DNA of 64,000 nucleotides, taken from Coprinopsis marcescibilis (Eukaryota > Basidiomycota > Agaricomycetes > Agaricales > Psathyrellaceae). The notes beneath the pieces were generated by a model. The model had not been told where the DNA came from. It saw only the letters and a list, made by a program, of their open reading frames with translations, and ran no database searches. Position numbers and translations under genes: made by a program. Where the stretch lies: the NCBI GenBank assembly GCA_004369085.1, contig ML210165.1:62001-126000 (forward strand). Reading direction: 5' to 3'. This document shows, in pieces, positions 1 through 11,493 of this stretch (positions are counted from its first letter, which is position 1; each line of letters starts with the position of its first letter).

Positions 1-386
1 TGGGCCAGCGCTGTGACCCTACAGGTGTACCCACTAATCAATGCTGTCTCCTTCATATCCTTGCCAAACGTTTAAATTTAAAGCGACGGCTATCTCAGAC
101 TGGTGACGCGACTGTGATCTGGACGCGCCTTGATCACACTGATGCATCGTGACTCGCGCGTCGCGCGACAGTGGGCTAAGTAGGGGCCGTCCGGTGGGGG
201 CTTTGCTGGCGGGAGAGAGGGGTTGGATCCCAGTTATTGATCGTACTGCATTGCCTATACATACTGTGAAGGGGTGTACATATACATATTATTGATTCCT
301 ATCTAATTTGATTCCGTCATTTTACGTAATTTCTGGGAGAGAGCCTTGCTGTCGCCAGATGAGCTATCGCCATTCTCTTTACCACC
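1..386. other. upstream flank of F-box gene, no gene seen
   Basis: No reading frame of protein-like composition was found here on either strand. A short stretch near 255-300 is AT-rich and lies about 90-130 nt before the first supported ATG, so it may belong to the promoter or 5' leader of the F-box gene. Confidence 0.4.
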
Positions 387-2710
387 ATGTCTTACACGCA
401 ATACTCAGAGACCAGAAGATCAAAGCGCTTACGCCACCAACCAGTCTCAGAGCTAGACATGATGTCGGCGCCTGCAGTGAAGCGACCCCAACGGAGTGTC
501 AAGCCCAATGTTGAAGAATCAAGCGACTCGAAGCCCCCGGGCGAAGCCAGAAACCCAAGGACTGGACAGAACCAGAGACAGAACAAAAAAGGGAAGCTTT
601 GGATGATGGCTGAAATGCCCATTGACGTATTACACGAGGTATCTCATTTCTAAATCACTGTCACTCGATGATGACCCCCTAACATTTCGTCTTTCTCAGA
701 TTTTCGGTCATTTGGAGCCCCGCGACCTACTCTATCTAGCGAGAACCACCAAAGGCCTTAGGAATATTTTGATGCAGCGGACCTCCAGGGGTATATGGGT
801 GCGCTCTTTTGCCGCGCTGGAAGGCTATCCTCGTTGTCCGAAGGACATGCAGGAGCCACAGTACGCGAACTTGATGTTCTCGAACCATTGTCATGTACGT
901 GTCGCTTTGTGACCATTGGTCAATTCACTGCTTATTGGCAATACCCGCGATAGAAATGTCTTCTTGAAATGGACAGCCAGGGTTCCGTCTTGCTCTTCTT
1001 GATTTTGGAGGCACGTATACAGCTGTGTACACGATGTGCGTCCCAGAGGTGAGAATTGTAGTCAAGCGACGAGATAAACTGCTCAGGACCAGTTCAGTTT
1101 CAGAACAAAACTGCCAAAATATATTCCCACAAAATTTAAAGAGTTCGTATTCAACACAAAACAGGTGTTCAAACGCAACATCGGTGAGCCAACCACTGTT
1201 AGCTGCTATGGATAGCAAACAAAACCCCCTTACAATCTGATTTGGTCCAGATTATCACTCTGGTAGGGGTCAAAAGAAGTACTATATCCCAGCTGCACTT
1301 GCGCTGCACGAAGAATATCAAGCGGTTCAGAATGACTATTTGAAAAGGGAAGCCTTGTATAAAGAACAAAAGTCAAAGTGGAAGGAAATATCCGAAGTAG
1401 GCGGCTCACATGGGACAGTCACTGAGAGCTCTTTATTTACACAAACTAGCACGCACTACTTCACAAGGAATACAAAATGAACCGAAAAGGAGCGCATTCG
1501 GGACGAAGCCTCCCGTCAGAGACGCCTTTCCCAGTCAGTCTCATGATCTCGTTTGGAATGGTCCACAACTAACATTGTTGGCTCACAAGGATAACCGAGA
1601 GGCTAATAGCAATTGGTCAGATGTCACAGCTATATCCGTTGGTCAGTTTGCTGTAACTCTAACGTGTATACTCGAATAGGCTATGGACCGGAACTCGACT
1701 TCCGTGAGAAGAGATACAAGAATTCTCTGAATTGTAGGAACGCCTGGCTCAACCAATTATCTGACCACAGTTGTACAAAGCCGCCTGTCGATTTGAGTAA
1801 CTCGGGTACTGTCCATTTTGCTGTCAACAGTTCCATTTGCCTTACCGCTTCTTTAACAAAATGGAAATCATGCAAAGTCGAGCTGATCCCGTGGGTGAAG
1901 AAGATGCGAAAAGCTCGGCTCGTGGACGAAAAGCAAACTACTTTGAAAGCCAGGGTTTCCCAATGGGTCGAGCCAATTTATCTAAAGCTCCTCTTGGAAG
2001 ATCCTGAAAACCCCCTTTATCCAAGAATCGTCGAAGTGTGCATGATGGAGGAATTCCGAGCACCGCTAGAGGACTTACTCGATGAACCAACTGTGACGCA
2101 AACGGCATTCAACGCAGGGGCTTCTGCCCTTCGTGCATTCGTAGAAAACTAGCGATCGCAGAAAGAAGAATCCCTGTTGGCGGTCTTAAGGCGGTATAGC
2201 GTGTATCCTGCGCTCAAGGAAGATCTGACTGGCGATAGCCTTCAGCTTGCTACAACTAACCTTCATATGCAACTTGTGCAATGCTGACCTCTGGTATCAG
2301 CAGTTCTTCACCCATCGTTGCATGTTCCGCACTCTCGGGAAAGCGCCGAATTGGTGGGCCTCACTGGTTGACATTCGCACTGTCTTACCGTATCATTGGA
2401 CTTTGCAGCCCTGGACGTTAAGCGTTTCCGAGGCATGTTTCCACCACACCCGCACGTTACTGAGGGCATCTTGACTTTGTCCTGAGACGTGCACCCTTCT
2501 CGAGATGGCGAACTCAGACCCCTATGTTCGTGGCTGGTGTAAATGCGTCACATACTCGTCTGAGTCCCTCCACTACTCCGTTGTGCGTTGGACCAATGTA
2601 AGTGGACCCTAGGTTCTCAGACTTCCGTCACACACTGACTTGGATGTATGTTCTCGGACTGCGCTCTCGACATCAAGACGGCAACTACTCGCCATGTTTT
2701 ATGCCAATAG
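387..2710 (+). pseudogene. F-box domain protein gene, 3' half disrupted
   Basis: The first exon (387-638) encodes a basic, disordered N-terminus and runs by a clean GT/AG intron (639-699) into an F-box whose visible core is FGHLEPRDLLYLARTTKGLR. F-box proteins link substrates to SCF ubiquitin ligases through Skp1. A second intron (895-953) joins HCHKC to a later CTRC, giving a paired-cysteine, zinc-finger-like element typical of this large Agaricomycete family. Coding signal continues to about 2150. There a TAG stop interrupts a frame that stays open and similar in character: FVEN, stop, then RSQKEESLLAVLRRY. Near 2240-2265 the signal moves to another frame (CNLCNADLWYQQ), and further frame changes follow to about 2700. 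I infer a nonsense mutation plus frameshifts, so the gene is probably decaying. A functional shorter protein ending at 2152 is the alternative. The end coordinate is approximate. Confidence 0.6.
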
Positions 2711-2719
2711 AGGGCAAGG

Positions 2720-3079
2720 AGGATGAAGATATCGTCCGGAAGGCGACATAAAGACGGTCAACATAGATGAGATCCGATACAACCAATACTCTAAAAGATG
2801 TTCACTACCTTCCAGATCCTAAAGATTACAAAGTGGTGGCTGGATACTCTCAGAACCCCTCGGTTCAACCAGTAGTGTTTTAAATGTTAAACCTCTACTT
2901 ATGCTACAATTTACAGAATAATCCTATCACAAGCCTGAGTACTGAGTGGTGATGTTATTATACATACATGCTGGGGGATTGGTATAAATAGGCGAGTAGT
3001 GCAGCGATTTAAAAACCCCACACTGAGCTGTGCGTTTTGTAGTATTTTATTTTCGGAGCGCCATGAACAGCGACCGCGC
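2720..3079. other. intergenic, F-box 3' flank / stomatin-like 3' flank
   Basis: No convincing coding frame. The stretch lies between the decayed end of the F-box gene and the stop codon of the stomatin-like gene on the other strand, so it probably holds both 3' untranslated regions. Confidence 0.4.
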
Positions 3080-4481
3080 TCAGGCAACGGTGGCACCGAC
3101 ATCCACCCTCCTTTCAGCAGGCTTCTTATCAACAGCAGACTTCACATGCTGGGCGTAGTCGATGTTGAATGGGTCGTTCGCAACTCCCAAAGAGGATTTG
3201 TCACCAAAGAAGTAAGTGCTGTTCGATTGGCTGGTAGCGATCGCCCTGAGCTGTTCGAGACGCCTGAGCTCGATAAGTGCAGCGAGGGCTTGCTTCCGGT
3301 CGTCTGCAGTGGAGTCTTTGCCCCCTGCGAGAGCTTTAGCGACTTCCGATACTTGCTGGGCAAGAGCTGATGCCTCCATAAGTGATTGCTGTTTTCTAAA
3401 TGCAGCACATGTGATCAGTCGACGAATGTTAAAAAGTTGAAATGCCGTACCGAGCTTCTGCCTCACGGAAAACGGTCTTGTACGATGCGTCTGCTTCGTT
3501 GGCTTTTGCTTGGAGCTACATATGGTGCGATGAGTAAGTACCGCATCCTCGAAGAAACCGATTCAACGTACGTGACCCTCTGACTCCAAGATAACCCGTT
3601 GTTTCTGACCCTCTGCAACATTAATGTGCGCCTGCGTGTCCAAGATCTGCTTCCTCCTATTTCGCTCTGCCTCCATCTGCAGTTCCAGTTGGCGCTGTCA
3701 AGGTCAAAGTAGATAAGTTGCCGAATAGTATTTCAATGATCCAAGCCCAAATACTGACCTCGACTTCACGATTGGCCGGCTGGAAGTTTTGAATCTCGAA
3801 TCTGGTGCATTCAACACCCCAGTTCTTGATAGAGTCTCCAATTACTTGGTCCAACCGCTTGTTCAGCTCGTTGCGGTCGGCAATGACTTGGTCATAAGTA
3901 AAGTGACCAATGACAGAACGCACAGCCGAGGTACCCGTGTTCTTCACGTTTTCGTGGACGTTGGATACGTCGAAGCATGACTACAAGTCCTGTAAGCACG
4001 TGTCTTTTGTGCACCAAGTAAGTCAGCTCGCCTTGTAGCTATCGACGACGCGATAGAAGAGCGACCCTGAACAAGTGATTGGCACGTTGTCTGCGGTGTA
4101 GGCGGGCAGGTTCGGAATGCTGATGGACGATTCACGCATGTCGATGTTCATAATCGTATGCACCATTGGTACTGCCACCCTCAGTCCAGGCTTAAGAGGG
4201 ACAGGATTCCTTCCGAGCCTGAATTCCAGATTTTGTTAAGCCCCCAACTTCAAGTATGCTCGAACACAGAATACGTACGTGAGCCTCCACCCTTCGTGTC
4301 CCTGCTCAATAATCGTAAGAAAGTTTCTCCTCGCCTGCAACTGCCCATGGACGCCGGAAGGCCGTGCAATACGCGCATTCCCCGCTCTCCTCAACAGCGC
4401 AACACCAGCGGTTCTAGTAAGAGCATTCGTAGCCGAAGACGACGAGGCCAGAGTGCGATTCGAGATGGTCGAGAGGCTCAT
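3080..4481 (-). CDS. mitochondrial stomatin-like protein (SPFH family)
   Basis: The product begins with a Ser/Thr/Arg-rich, acid-poor leader (MSLSTISNRTLASSSSATNA) that looks like a mitochondrial presequence. It is followed by RRNFLTIIEQGHEGW, the conserved entry into the SPFH domain of stomatin-like protein 2. Later exons give PVPLKPGLRVAVPMVHTIM, the NVPITCSGSLFYRVVDSYKA block, and RSVIGHFTYDQVIADRNELN, all in the order of SLP2-type stomatins. A helical Ala/Lys/Glu-rich segment (QAKANEADASYKTVFREAEA) and a C-terminal tail of about 90 residues follow. In this family the protein sits at the mitochondrial inner membrane and scaffolds cardiolipin-rich domains and proteases; that role is inferred from family, not seen. 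At least four short introns are needed to join the frames. The start is the only Met before the presequence-like stretch. Confidence 0.85.
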
Positions 4482-4696
4482 TGGAGCAACTATCTTGGAT
4501 GAGGATATAAGCGTCTGTATTTGTTGTATCTTCCCGGTCTATCCATTTCAGCTTTATATACGACTCACTAGTAAAGGAGTATACAGGGCCGTTAGTGAAC
4601 GTCACCCATTCGGCTGGGGAACCCAATTAACCGTGACGATCGTCATTCGGAGCTTGAAGTTAAACGCAACATCTGCCGTCGGCGTGAGAGCTTTCT

Positions 4697-5085
4697 ATTC
4701 ATGGAAAGTCCGGACGTACGAAGGTCCGGCGGTCCGGCCGTACGAAAGTACGAACGTCCGAAAGGCTGAGAGGCCGAGAGACCGAGGGTCCGGCTGTGAG
4801 AATTCGACGCGGACTGAGAGTCCTGACCTGTCCTGACACGGGACTCGAAATCAACTCAAGTTCTCAACGCACCTGTGACGTAGGTGTAAGTGCCCCTCGC
4901 TCTTCGTTTTAAAAGGGCGATAACAAACGGGGATTCACAGACTCCTCTATCTATTGTAAAAGCACGCCGTACAAGCGTTTTTTGGACATCCGGACCTTCA
5001 GTCGTTCGGCATTTCGTACATTCGGTCGTTCGGCCTCTCGGACTCCCGGACCTTCGATCGCCGGACCTCCGGACTTTCCATGAAT
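4697..5085. repeat. imperfect long inverted repeat of degenerate GTCCG/GTACGA units
   Basis: The 18 bases at 4697-4714 are exactly the reverse complement of 5068-5085. Inward from each end, both arms (about 4697-4800 and 4980-5085) consist of the same kind of imperfect short units containing gtccg, gtacga and gaggccga, in inverted order. The roughly 180-nt centre lacks this pattern. The structure could fold into an imperfect hairpin. I could not see a target-site duplication or a coding frame, so a MITE-like element is possible but not shown; local inverted duplication is equally possible. Confidence 0.7.
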
Positions 5086-5779
5086 GTGACTTTTTGGTCG
5101 GCGTAGCGTGGCCTGTGCCGATTCCGAAATTGTCGGCCCCTCGAGTCGGGCAGCTCGACAGACATATTTACCTGCAGTTTTCGCGAACAGGATGTCATTT
5201 ATCAACGGGGCATGGCCCTAGGCCAGAGGAAATACTACCGGAGTCAGATTGCATTTTTGGGAGCAGAAATTTCCGCCGCTGACCGTTTGGTAACTCAGGG
5301 CCTCTCCAGTCAGCGCCCGTCCGCGTCAGGACTGTATTAGGCAGCTCAATCGGAGAAATAGACACACCTTGGAGATAATGTTGTCGTATAAGCCACGGCC
5401 CAGGACGAGCCCCGAGTGCAAGTAAGCCGCAAGGCAGCCAGAACATCTATCACTCTGACCTCTTTTGAACGCGATTGATTCACCCAGACCGAAAGTCCTC
5501 CTTTTGAGGACATATCCCAGTCAACTGTCAACTACGACTGATACTCAGCATCTTACACACATCTTTTCCCCCGCTTCATTGGCAAGTCTGCCCCAACCGC
5601 CTCCAGCTTTATCCACGAAATTGAAATTGAATAACACCCAAAAGATAAAGTACATGCAGGATATGAAAACAAAGCTTTCAAAGCAACAACAGCTTTCCCA
5701 AACAATAGGAAAGGAGCAACAGCTGTGAGCACGACGAAAGAAGAAGAAAAGCACGACGGACGGCGGGCACGGTAAGCAA
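5086..5779. other. intergenic, no gene seen
   Basis: Between the inverted-repeat island and the 3' end of the H15-domain gene. The longest open frame here (5465-5728, +) is Ser/Gln/Lys-rich with no recognisable domain and lies where a 3' untranslated region is expected. I do not call it a gene. Confidence 0.35.
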
Positions 5780-7900
5780 TCAGATCACGGCCTCCATATC
5801 ATCGTCGTCACTGTCGCTGTCCTCCCCTTCTGGCGGTTCGAGTAAGATTGAATCTTCCTCGATATCTTCGGACATGGCGACAGTCGGCGGAGAAGGATAT
5901 GAAGGTGGGGCTGCAGCTGGTGCAGGTCCAGATGCAGCAACCACAGCATTATTCGCCGATGATCCAACGTCAGGTATCGTGGGTGTTGGTTGTGGCAGAT
6001 GAAGACTAGACATCAAGGTTTGCTGAGGCGGGTGGTGAACCTGAATCACTCCTCCGTTCGAAACCGCAGTATGCGGTGAAGGATACGGCAGTGCGAATTG
6101 TTGTTGTTGGGGTTGTTGTTGGGGTTGTGCTCCAAGCATCGATGACCGAGGAGCATCCAGGTCTGCTTCTTGCATACGTGCAAGCTCAGATAGCTGCACC
6201 GCAAGAAGCGCGAGGTGCGCTTGTAGGTCTGCCCGTCCACCAACGTCCTGATTGGAATGAGAGGGACCTGCATCAGCAGGTCCGGCTGCGACATTTCTGG
6301 CTTGGTTCTGGACCGATTGTAACCCTGCATCCTTAGATGTAACGCCATCCTGCGCCTCATCTGTGGGGAACTGTAACAAGTTTCCAAAGTTGATGGCTTT
6401 GAGAATGTTTTGTGCTGCCTCGTACGCGTCGGATTGTGAAGGGTCTGATGAAGCAACTGTAGTTTTTGGATCCGCGGCCGGTGCTGCACTTGTCATTGCA
6501 GGAGCCTGGGGCGGTTGGACGGGAGCCTGTGCCGATGGCTGGGCTGCTGGATATGATTGGGAGTACGGATAGCCATAGGGATGTGGAGGGTAGGGTTGAG
6601 GTTGTACAGATTGCTGTTGGTTTTGATTATGGTGGTGAACGAGGGGAGCATTAGTGAACGGCGAGCTGGATATAGGATTACTGGGTGTCGATGTATGTGG
6701 ATGAGTTTGTGGGCGACGAGTTGTACGACGAGACGTCTAGGCGAAAAAAAAGAAAGATCAGGCTCCAGTTGGCACAAGAGACCCGGTGAAAACGTACACT
6801 TCCTCCCTCCCAAGCAGCATTCAGTCTGTATTTGTTGTTGCTACTTTTTTCAAGCCGACCACGCTTGTAAGCTTTTTGTAAAGCTTGGCTTGCGGATGGT
6901 CGGAAATTTGACTGCAATGGATATCTAGACGCCATCCACGTAAACAAGTCTTTAGGCGCGGAACCTTCGGGGTCGTTGCTATCCTGCAAAGCTTCCACAA
7001 GCATTTCCTCGTAGCTGGGAAGGTCTTCCCCTGCACTTCCGTCTTGCATCACAGTTTGCAAATGGGGAGCAGGAGGCGGTGGGTACATGGATGTCGGTGG
7101 AGGTGGCATATATCCAGGTGCTTGGGGTGGTTGAGGATACTGAGAGTAGTGCGGGTACTGCGGGTGAGAATAGGGATATGCAGGAGGTGGAGGATAATAT
7201 GGGGTGTGGGGGTATGGATATCCATACGGTTGATGCGGATATCCGTGAGCCATTGGAGGAACTTGAATGACTGGTGAGGGTGCAGGAGGTGCAGGAGGTG
7301 CAGGTGTAGGCGTAGGTGCTGGAGCAGGTGTGGCAACAGGAGTAGGCATCGAAGCAGGTGCAGGCGTAGGCACTGGAGACGTCTCCGGGCTCACAGACGC
7401 TGGTGTCGCAGATGCCCCACCATTCGTCGTTTCTCCCTCCTTGTCTGGCGGTCGTCGCTCTTCTGCAGCCTTTTCAGGAGGCTCATCAGGCGAAGGCGTC
7501 GACTCTGCAGACGAATCCCCCAGCGAGTCCATCACTGCTTCCCCTCCATTCGTCTCTTTGCGATTCGAACTACTTTTCGTGGACGCATCTTCTTGCGCTG
7601 CTTCAGACGTCGATTTGTGTAGACCGGCGATAGCAGTACTGAGGTCTATCGGCCATACCGTGCTCCTGACGTACGGCGATACGTGTAGGTCGAATGTGAG
7701 GCAGATTTCGATGATCTGCTGAGGAGGCAGCAATCCCAAATACTGGCGTTTGAGTTCATGATCCTGCGAAGCTAATTCGTTTTCAACAGATGTTCAAAGC
7801 CGATATTGGTAGGCTACGCACTCTGTATTGGTGGATGATATACTGTGTGATAGGGATTTAGTGGTTGAGAGGTAGGATATACGCTACCTGCAACCTGCAT
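5780..7900 (-). CDS. Pro/Gln-rich nuclear protein with linker histone H1/H5 (H15) domain
   Basis: Three exons read cleanly: 7900 to about 7821, then about 7770 to 6798, then about 6740 to 5780, joined by 50-60 nt GT/AG introns in matching phase, giving about 670 residues. A structured N-terminus (ELKRQYLGLLPPQQIIEICL) is followed by acidic and Pro/Ala-rich disordered sequence and a run of PYGYPYP-like repeats. At about residues 278-344 comes a winged-helix block: SYEEMLVEAL, then FTWMASRYPLQSNFRPSASQ, then KYRLN. This matches the H15 fold of linker histones, which binds nucleosomal or linker DNA. The C-terminal third is Gln/Pro-rich (PQQQPQQQQ) and ends in a Ser/Asp-rich acidic tail. The composition suggests a chromatin or transcription factor rather than a true H1, whose tail would be Lys-rich. 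The exact role is not known to me. The start is chosen because that exon splices in frame; the next Met would lose the conserved N-terminal block. Confidence 0.8.
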
Positions 7901-8160
7901 CGTTCCGGTAAGCTGCACAGTTTTTCAGAACAAGGTTTGCAAGTTTACGCGCGCGATGCTGCCAAAACAGGCACCGCCGCCGCGCCGCGATCACAGGCGC
8001 CGACCATATCCCGCACTTTTCAACTCTTTCCATGTTCCTCTGGGCTTATGCTGACTGTGATAATCAGAGAAAAGGTTATGCTTTGCACCCATGACTTCCT
8101 TAGGCGCATTATCGGAATACTGCTGGAAACCAATTTGGAATAGCTTGAGTTAAATAGACA

Positions 8161-9001
8161 TTAGCGGAGTGTCAAGATGATCTTATAAAGGGCTGGCCTC
8201 TTCACCTGAAGCTGTAGTTTTCTGCCTTCGAGTCTTTCAGAAACCCCCACCATTCTACTACAAGCAAAGCGATGTACAACGTAATGTCTCTCCAATCCAG
8301 CTTGTACCCGATGCTGAAGTAACTCCAGACCATAGCAGTCCCTGTTAATGACGGGTGCGATACCACCGAGTGCAAGTGCACCCACGAGTACGTCCAATGC
8401 ACTATTGGAAGAGAAGCCAATGTATCACAGGGGAGCCTGTGGTAGCCAGACTTGCCAGTGCAGCGGCAAGTAGGTAGCCCGCCCCGGTTAAAGAGCCCCT
8501 AGCTATCCCCAAGCCTTCTTCCAAACCTTTAATACACGTCCCACCCAGCCCGCCTCGAAGAATAACCAATAAGATTATATGTTGAAATTCGAAGTATGTA
8601 CATGTATCCAATGAGGTATTAAGAAATCGTATCTGCTGTAACTGTATCAAAGTCAGGGAATAGTACACATTACGTACAAGTGCAAGGAGCGTAAATGGTA
8701 TGTACAGCGAGTGGTCTCGCTGTGAGAGTATTATAATAGTGTCAACCAGACCGAATGGCCTATAATCAAAACGAAAATCAAAAGAAACCGCCCTGTAGAT
8801 ATCATAGATCTCATCTTCCACTGGCGGAGACCTGTCTTGGCGTGCTATTGTGACGAGCCATCGTCCAGCTTGAGCTTCCCAAGTCGATTGAATGCCCAAT
8901 TGGCAGTCCAAGAAACGCAGGGTGTTTTGGGACCTCACAGTCCATCTTCCGCTGTTGTACGGCCGATATATCGCTGCCGAAGCAGGAATGTTGGGAGCCA
9001 T
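8161..9001 (-). CDS. hypothetical protein, possibly membrane-associated
   Basis: I do not recognise this product. A long frame starts at 9001 (MAPNIPASAAIYRPY) and stays open to 8402. It contains plausible short introns, for example from about 8792 to the tcacag acceptor near 8727. After splicing it includes the hydrophobic stretches SLYIPFTLLAL and HIILLVILRGGLGG and an Ala/Leu-rich segment (GAGYLLAAALASLATTG), which could span a membrane. A second frame at 8161-8397 may be its last exon. The start lies 115 nt downstream of the stop of the preceding gene on the same strand. Exon structure and even existence are uncertain. Confidence 0.3.
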
Positions 9002-9115
9002 AGTCGACCGGCGGTAATGGCGAATGAACCCTCTAAAAGGTCGCGTAAATCAGTGACGGACCTCATGCCCAGGCAATTCCAAGGCCAACCCCCATTCGTC
9101 ATCGAAGGATAAGCC

Positions 9116-10688
9116 TCACATAGCCTCATATTCGTAGAGTGGCAGTTTGTATCCCCCAGATTGTCCATTTGGAGCCCTGGTGTTCCTCAACAATGGGTCA
9201 AGGGACGCCAATTCATCGAGAATACTCGTTCGAGCCAGTTCGTCGAGATCTCTGAGCAACAGACTTGTCACTTTCTATAAGCGACGAAAACGATCAGTTC
9301 TAGCCTAGCGGGCGATCGAAAGGTAATGTCCACGGACTTTGAGTTTCCCGTCTATCTTCAAGACCATATCCCCAAGGTGTTGTGGCCAGTTAATTGGCGG
9401 TGGTCCTTGCAGACCACCAGCGAAGGACGGCCCCCCTGTCGCGTTCCAGCTTGCATTAGCCAGGCCCCACAAACCGTTACTGATATCCTGGTCAGGAGCA
9501 AATCCGTGCCCTTGAAGTGTGTTTCGCGGATTATAGTGTTGGGGCATTGCCGTCACCATGTTATCGCCCGTGAACAGATATGAAACGCCCGGTAGTGGTG
9601 CCAATTGCCCTAAAGGACCCATCATATTTCCTTGCGATGGAAACGGCGACGGCCCAAGTAGCTTCGATATCTTGTTGTAGACTTCGGAAAGAACATCGAT
9701 GAGTGACATCAGCGTTTCGTGGTAATCAAGGGGGAATGGCTGGTTGTCCAAGTCAATAACATGAACGTTTCAGTACGAAGAGGGGAACATATCTTACGAT
9801 GTGCGGTGTGAATAGGTAAGATGTGTCCGAAGACTCTGAGAAAGACCCCGAGAACTCTGGTATGGGAGCGTTTGTGCCTCTGCGGTTCTTGGGTTTGAAT
9901 AGTCGCTAGGTTGATGTTGTGAGAACAGCACTCGTGGCGAAGTTCATTTCGCACATACTATTTTCGATTTATCAGATCCTTCTTCCTTAGCTTGGTCGTA
10001 TTCCGTTACGGTATTGAGAAGACTCCGTAGAAGGTCTTGGGGTTGATTGATATCAAGGAGACCGGACAAAGACAGAGCAAGGATGGCGAATCGAGTCGTT
10101 CTGTCGGATAGAGTTGTACACACAATCGTTCGCAAAAGGTAGACTAGACATACCTTTTCTTCGTGTCAGGATTGTTGTTATTAAATTTCCTATCCAAGTC
10201 GGCGCGTGAGATCTGAATAGTGTGAAACCAATGACTTCGCCTAGGATATTAAATGATGAACACGTTGAATACATTTATCGAGGGGATGGGAATGACACGA
10301 CTGACCCCTCGTGAACGCTCCGTAGATAAGTGAGCGTGATAATCCTCTTGTTGACAAGTTCGCGCAGATATTCGACCGACATGCCCTGGTTCATCTGCGG
10401 GCTTCCAGCACCCCCGAGCGGTGCTCCCCCAACGACATCGCTATGCAACGACTGGGCGTCCCATTCTCGCGCTAGTGGTGTCGATGATGTAGGTGTAGAT
10501 CCAGTTCCCGCTGAGGAGAAAGACAGTGCGCCAGACGAAGAGCCTGCAGGCGCGAGGTTGAGAGGGGGTGGTATTGATGCACTCGACGATGAATTGGACG
10601 GCTTGAATGAGGAGAGTAGATTCTGCGCCGACGGTTTCCTGCGCATGCCTGGTCGCTGTTGTTCAGAGAAATGCGACATAATTGTCAA
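9116..10688 (-). CDS. conserved fungal protein of unknown function
   Basis: At least five exons join in consistent phase. The N-terminus is Ser/Pro-rich and disordered (RRKPSAQNLLSSFKPSNSSS). It is followed by helical, well-structured segments: VEYLRELVNKRIITLTYLRS, then ISRADLDRKFNNNNPDTKKR, then RFAILALSLSGLLDINQPQD with LLRSLLNTVTEYDQ. A linker with RLFKPKNRRGTN and TSYLFTPHI leads into PFPLDYHETLMSLIDVLSEV. The end is helical (SLLLRDLDELARTSILDELA) and finishes GGYKLPLYEYEAM with the stop at 9116-9118. The pattern reads as a soluble helical protein, probably conserved among basidiomycetes, but I cannot assign a family or function. It is divergently arranged with NTF2; only 214 nt separate the two starts, so they may share a promoter. 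Confidence 0.75.
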
Positions 10689-10902
10689 AAGGACCGCAGC
10701 CTATGGTACAGTGCCAAATTGTAACAATCGAGCAGCAGTACCAGCCTTGAGGCCGTTCAATGAGTTCGTCGTGAACGACGACGAGCAACGGACCGTGCTT
10801 GTCCCATCACTGAGTCACGTGCGCTATAATCTGATTGAAGTACCAAGGGCAATAATAACTTGCCATCTCTCTCCGTTCCACGAGGCCACCTTTGCTGTTA
10901 AA

Positions 10903-11493
10903 ATGGCAGACATCAACGCCATTGCGAAGCAATTCACAGATTACTACTACCAGACCTTTGACAGCGAGCGTTCAGGTCTTGGGTCGCTTTATGTGAGTCC
11001 AACGAGGCTTGAGATGTCAGATCGGAGCTGATTATGCTCCTTATTGCAGCGCGAGTTCTCTTTCTTGACCTTCGAAGGCCAGCAGATTCAGGGTGCCCCT
11101 GCTATTGTGGAGAAGCTTACGGTCAGCCTGGCACGTCCGCATATACAATGTCAAGTTAACACAGACATTAACAGGGCCTTCCCTTCACCAAAGTGAAGCA
11201 CCAAGTCACGACAATAGATGCCCAGCCTTCATCTCCTACCCAAGCCAGCCTTATCGTCAGCATTACAGGGCTCCTACTCGTGCGTGTACTTTATTTGGCA
11301 TCCTACATGTGGCTGATATGGATTGCACAGGTCGATGACTCTACCAACCCGCTGAACTTCAGCCAAGTTTTCCAACTTATTCCTGACAGTGGAACCTACT
11401 ATGTGTACGCCTGCTCCACCTATCTGGACTCTCAACTGTCTGATGTTGTTCCTTGCCAGCCTCAACGATATCTTCCGCCTCAACTATGGTTAA
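10903..11493 (+). CDS. NTF2: nuclear transport factor 2 (NTF2)
   Basis: Five exons (10903-10992, 11050-11121, 11175-11279, 11331-11404, 11460-11493) give a 124-residue protein, the normal NTF2 length. Diagnostic blocks are IAKQFTDYYYQTFDSERSGL, REFSFLTFEGQQIQGAPAIV, KHQVTTIDAQPS, then FSQVFQLIPDSGTYYV and the ending NDIFRLNYG. NTF2 is a homodimer that carries Ran-GDP into the nucleus and binds FxFG nucleoporins at the pore. All intron boundaries are GT/AG and 50-60 nt long. The start codon lies in a good context (aaaATGG) and is the only one giving the conserved N-terminal helix. Confidence 0.95.

Noticed and set aside
6490..7722. Gly/Ala/Val-rich plus-strand frames opposite the H15-domain gene
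   Set aside because: They are antisense to Pro/Ser-rich coding sequence, a common artefact.
10330..11031. A 233-codon plus-strand frame covering the NTF2 start
   Set aside because: It is antisense to the first exon of the unknown gene and only runs into NTF2 exon 1 by chance; NTF2 starts at 10903.
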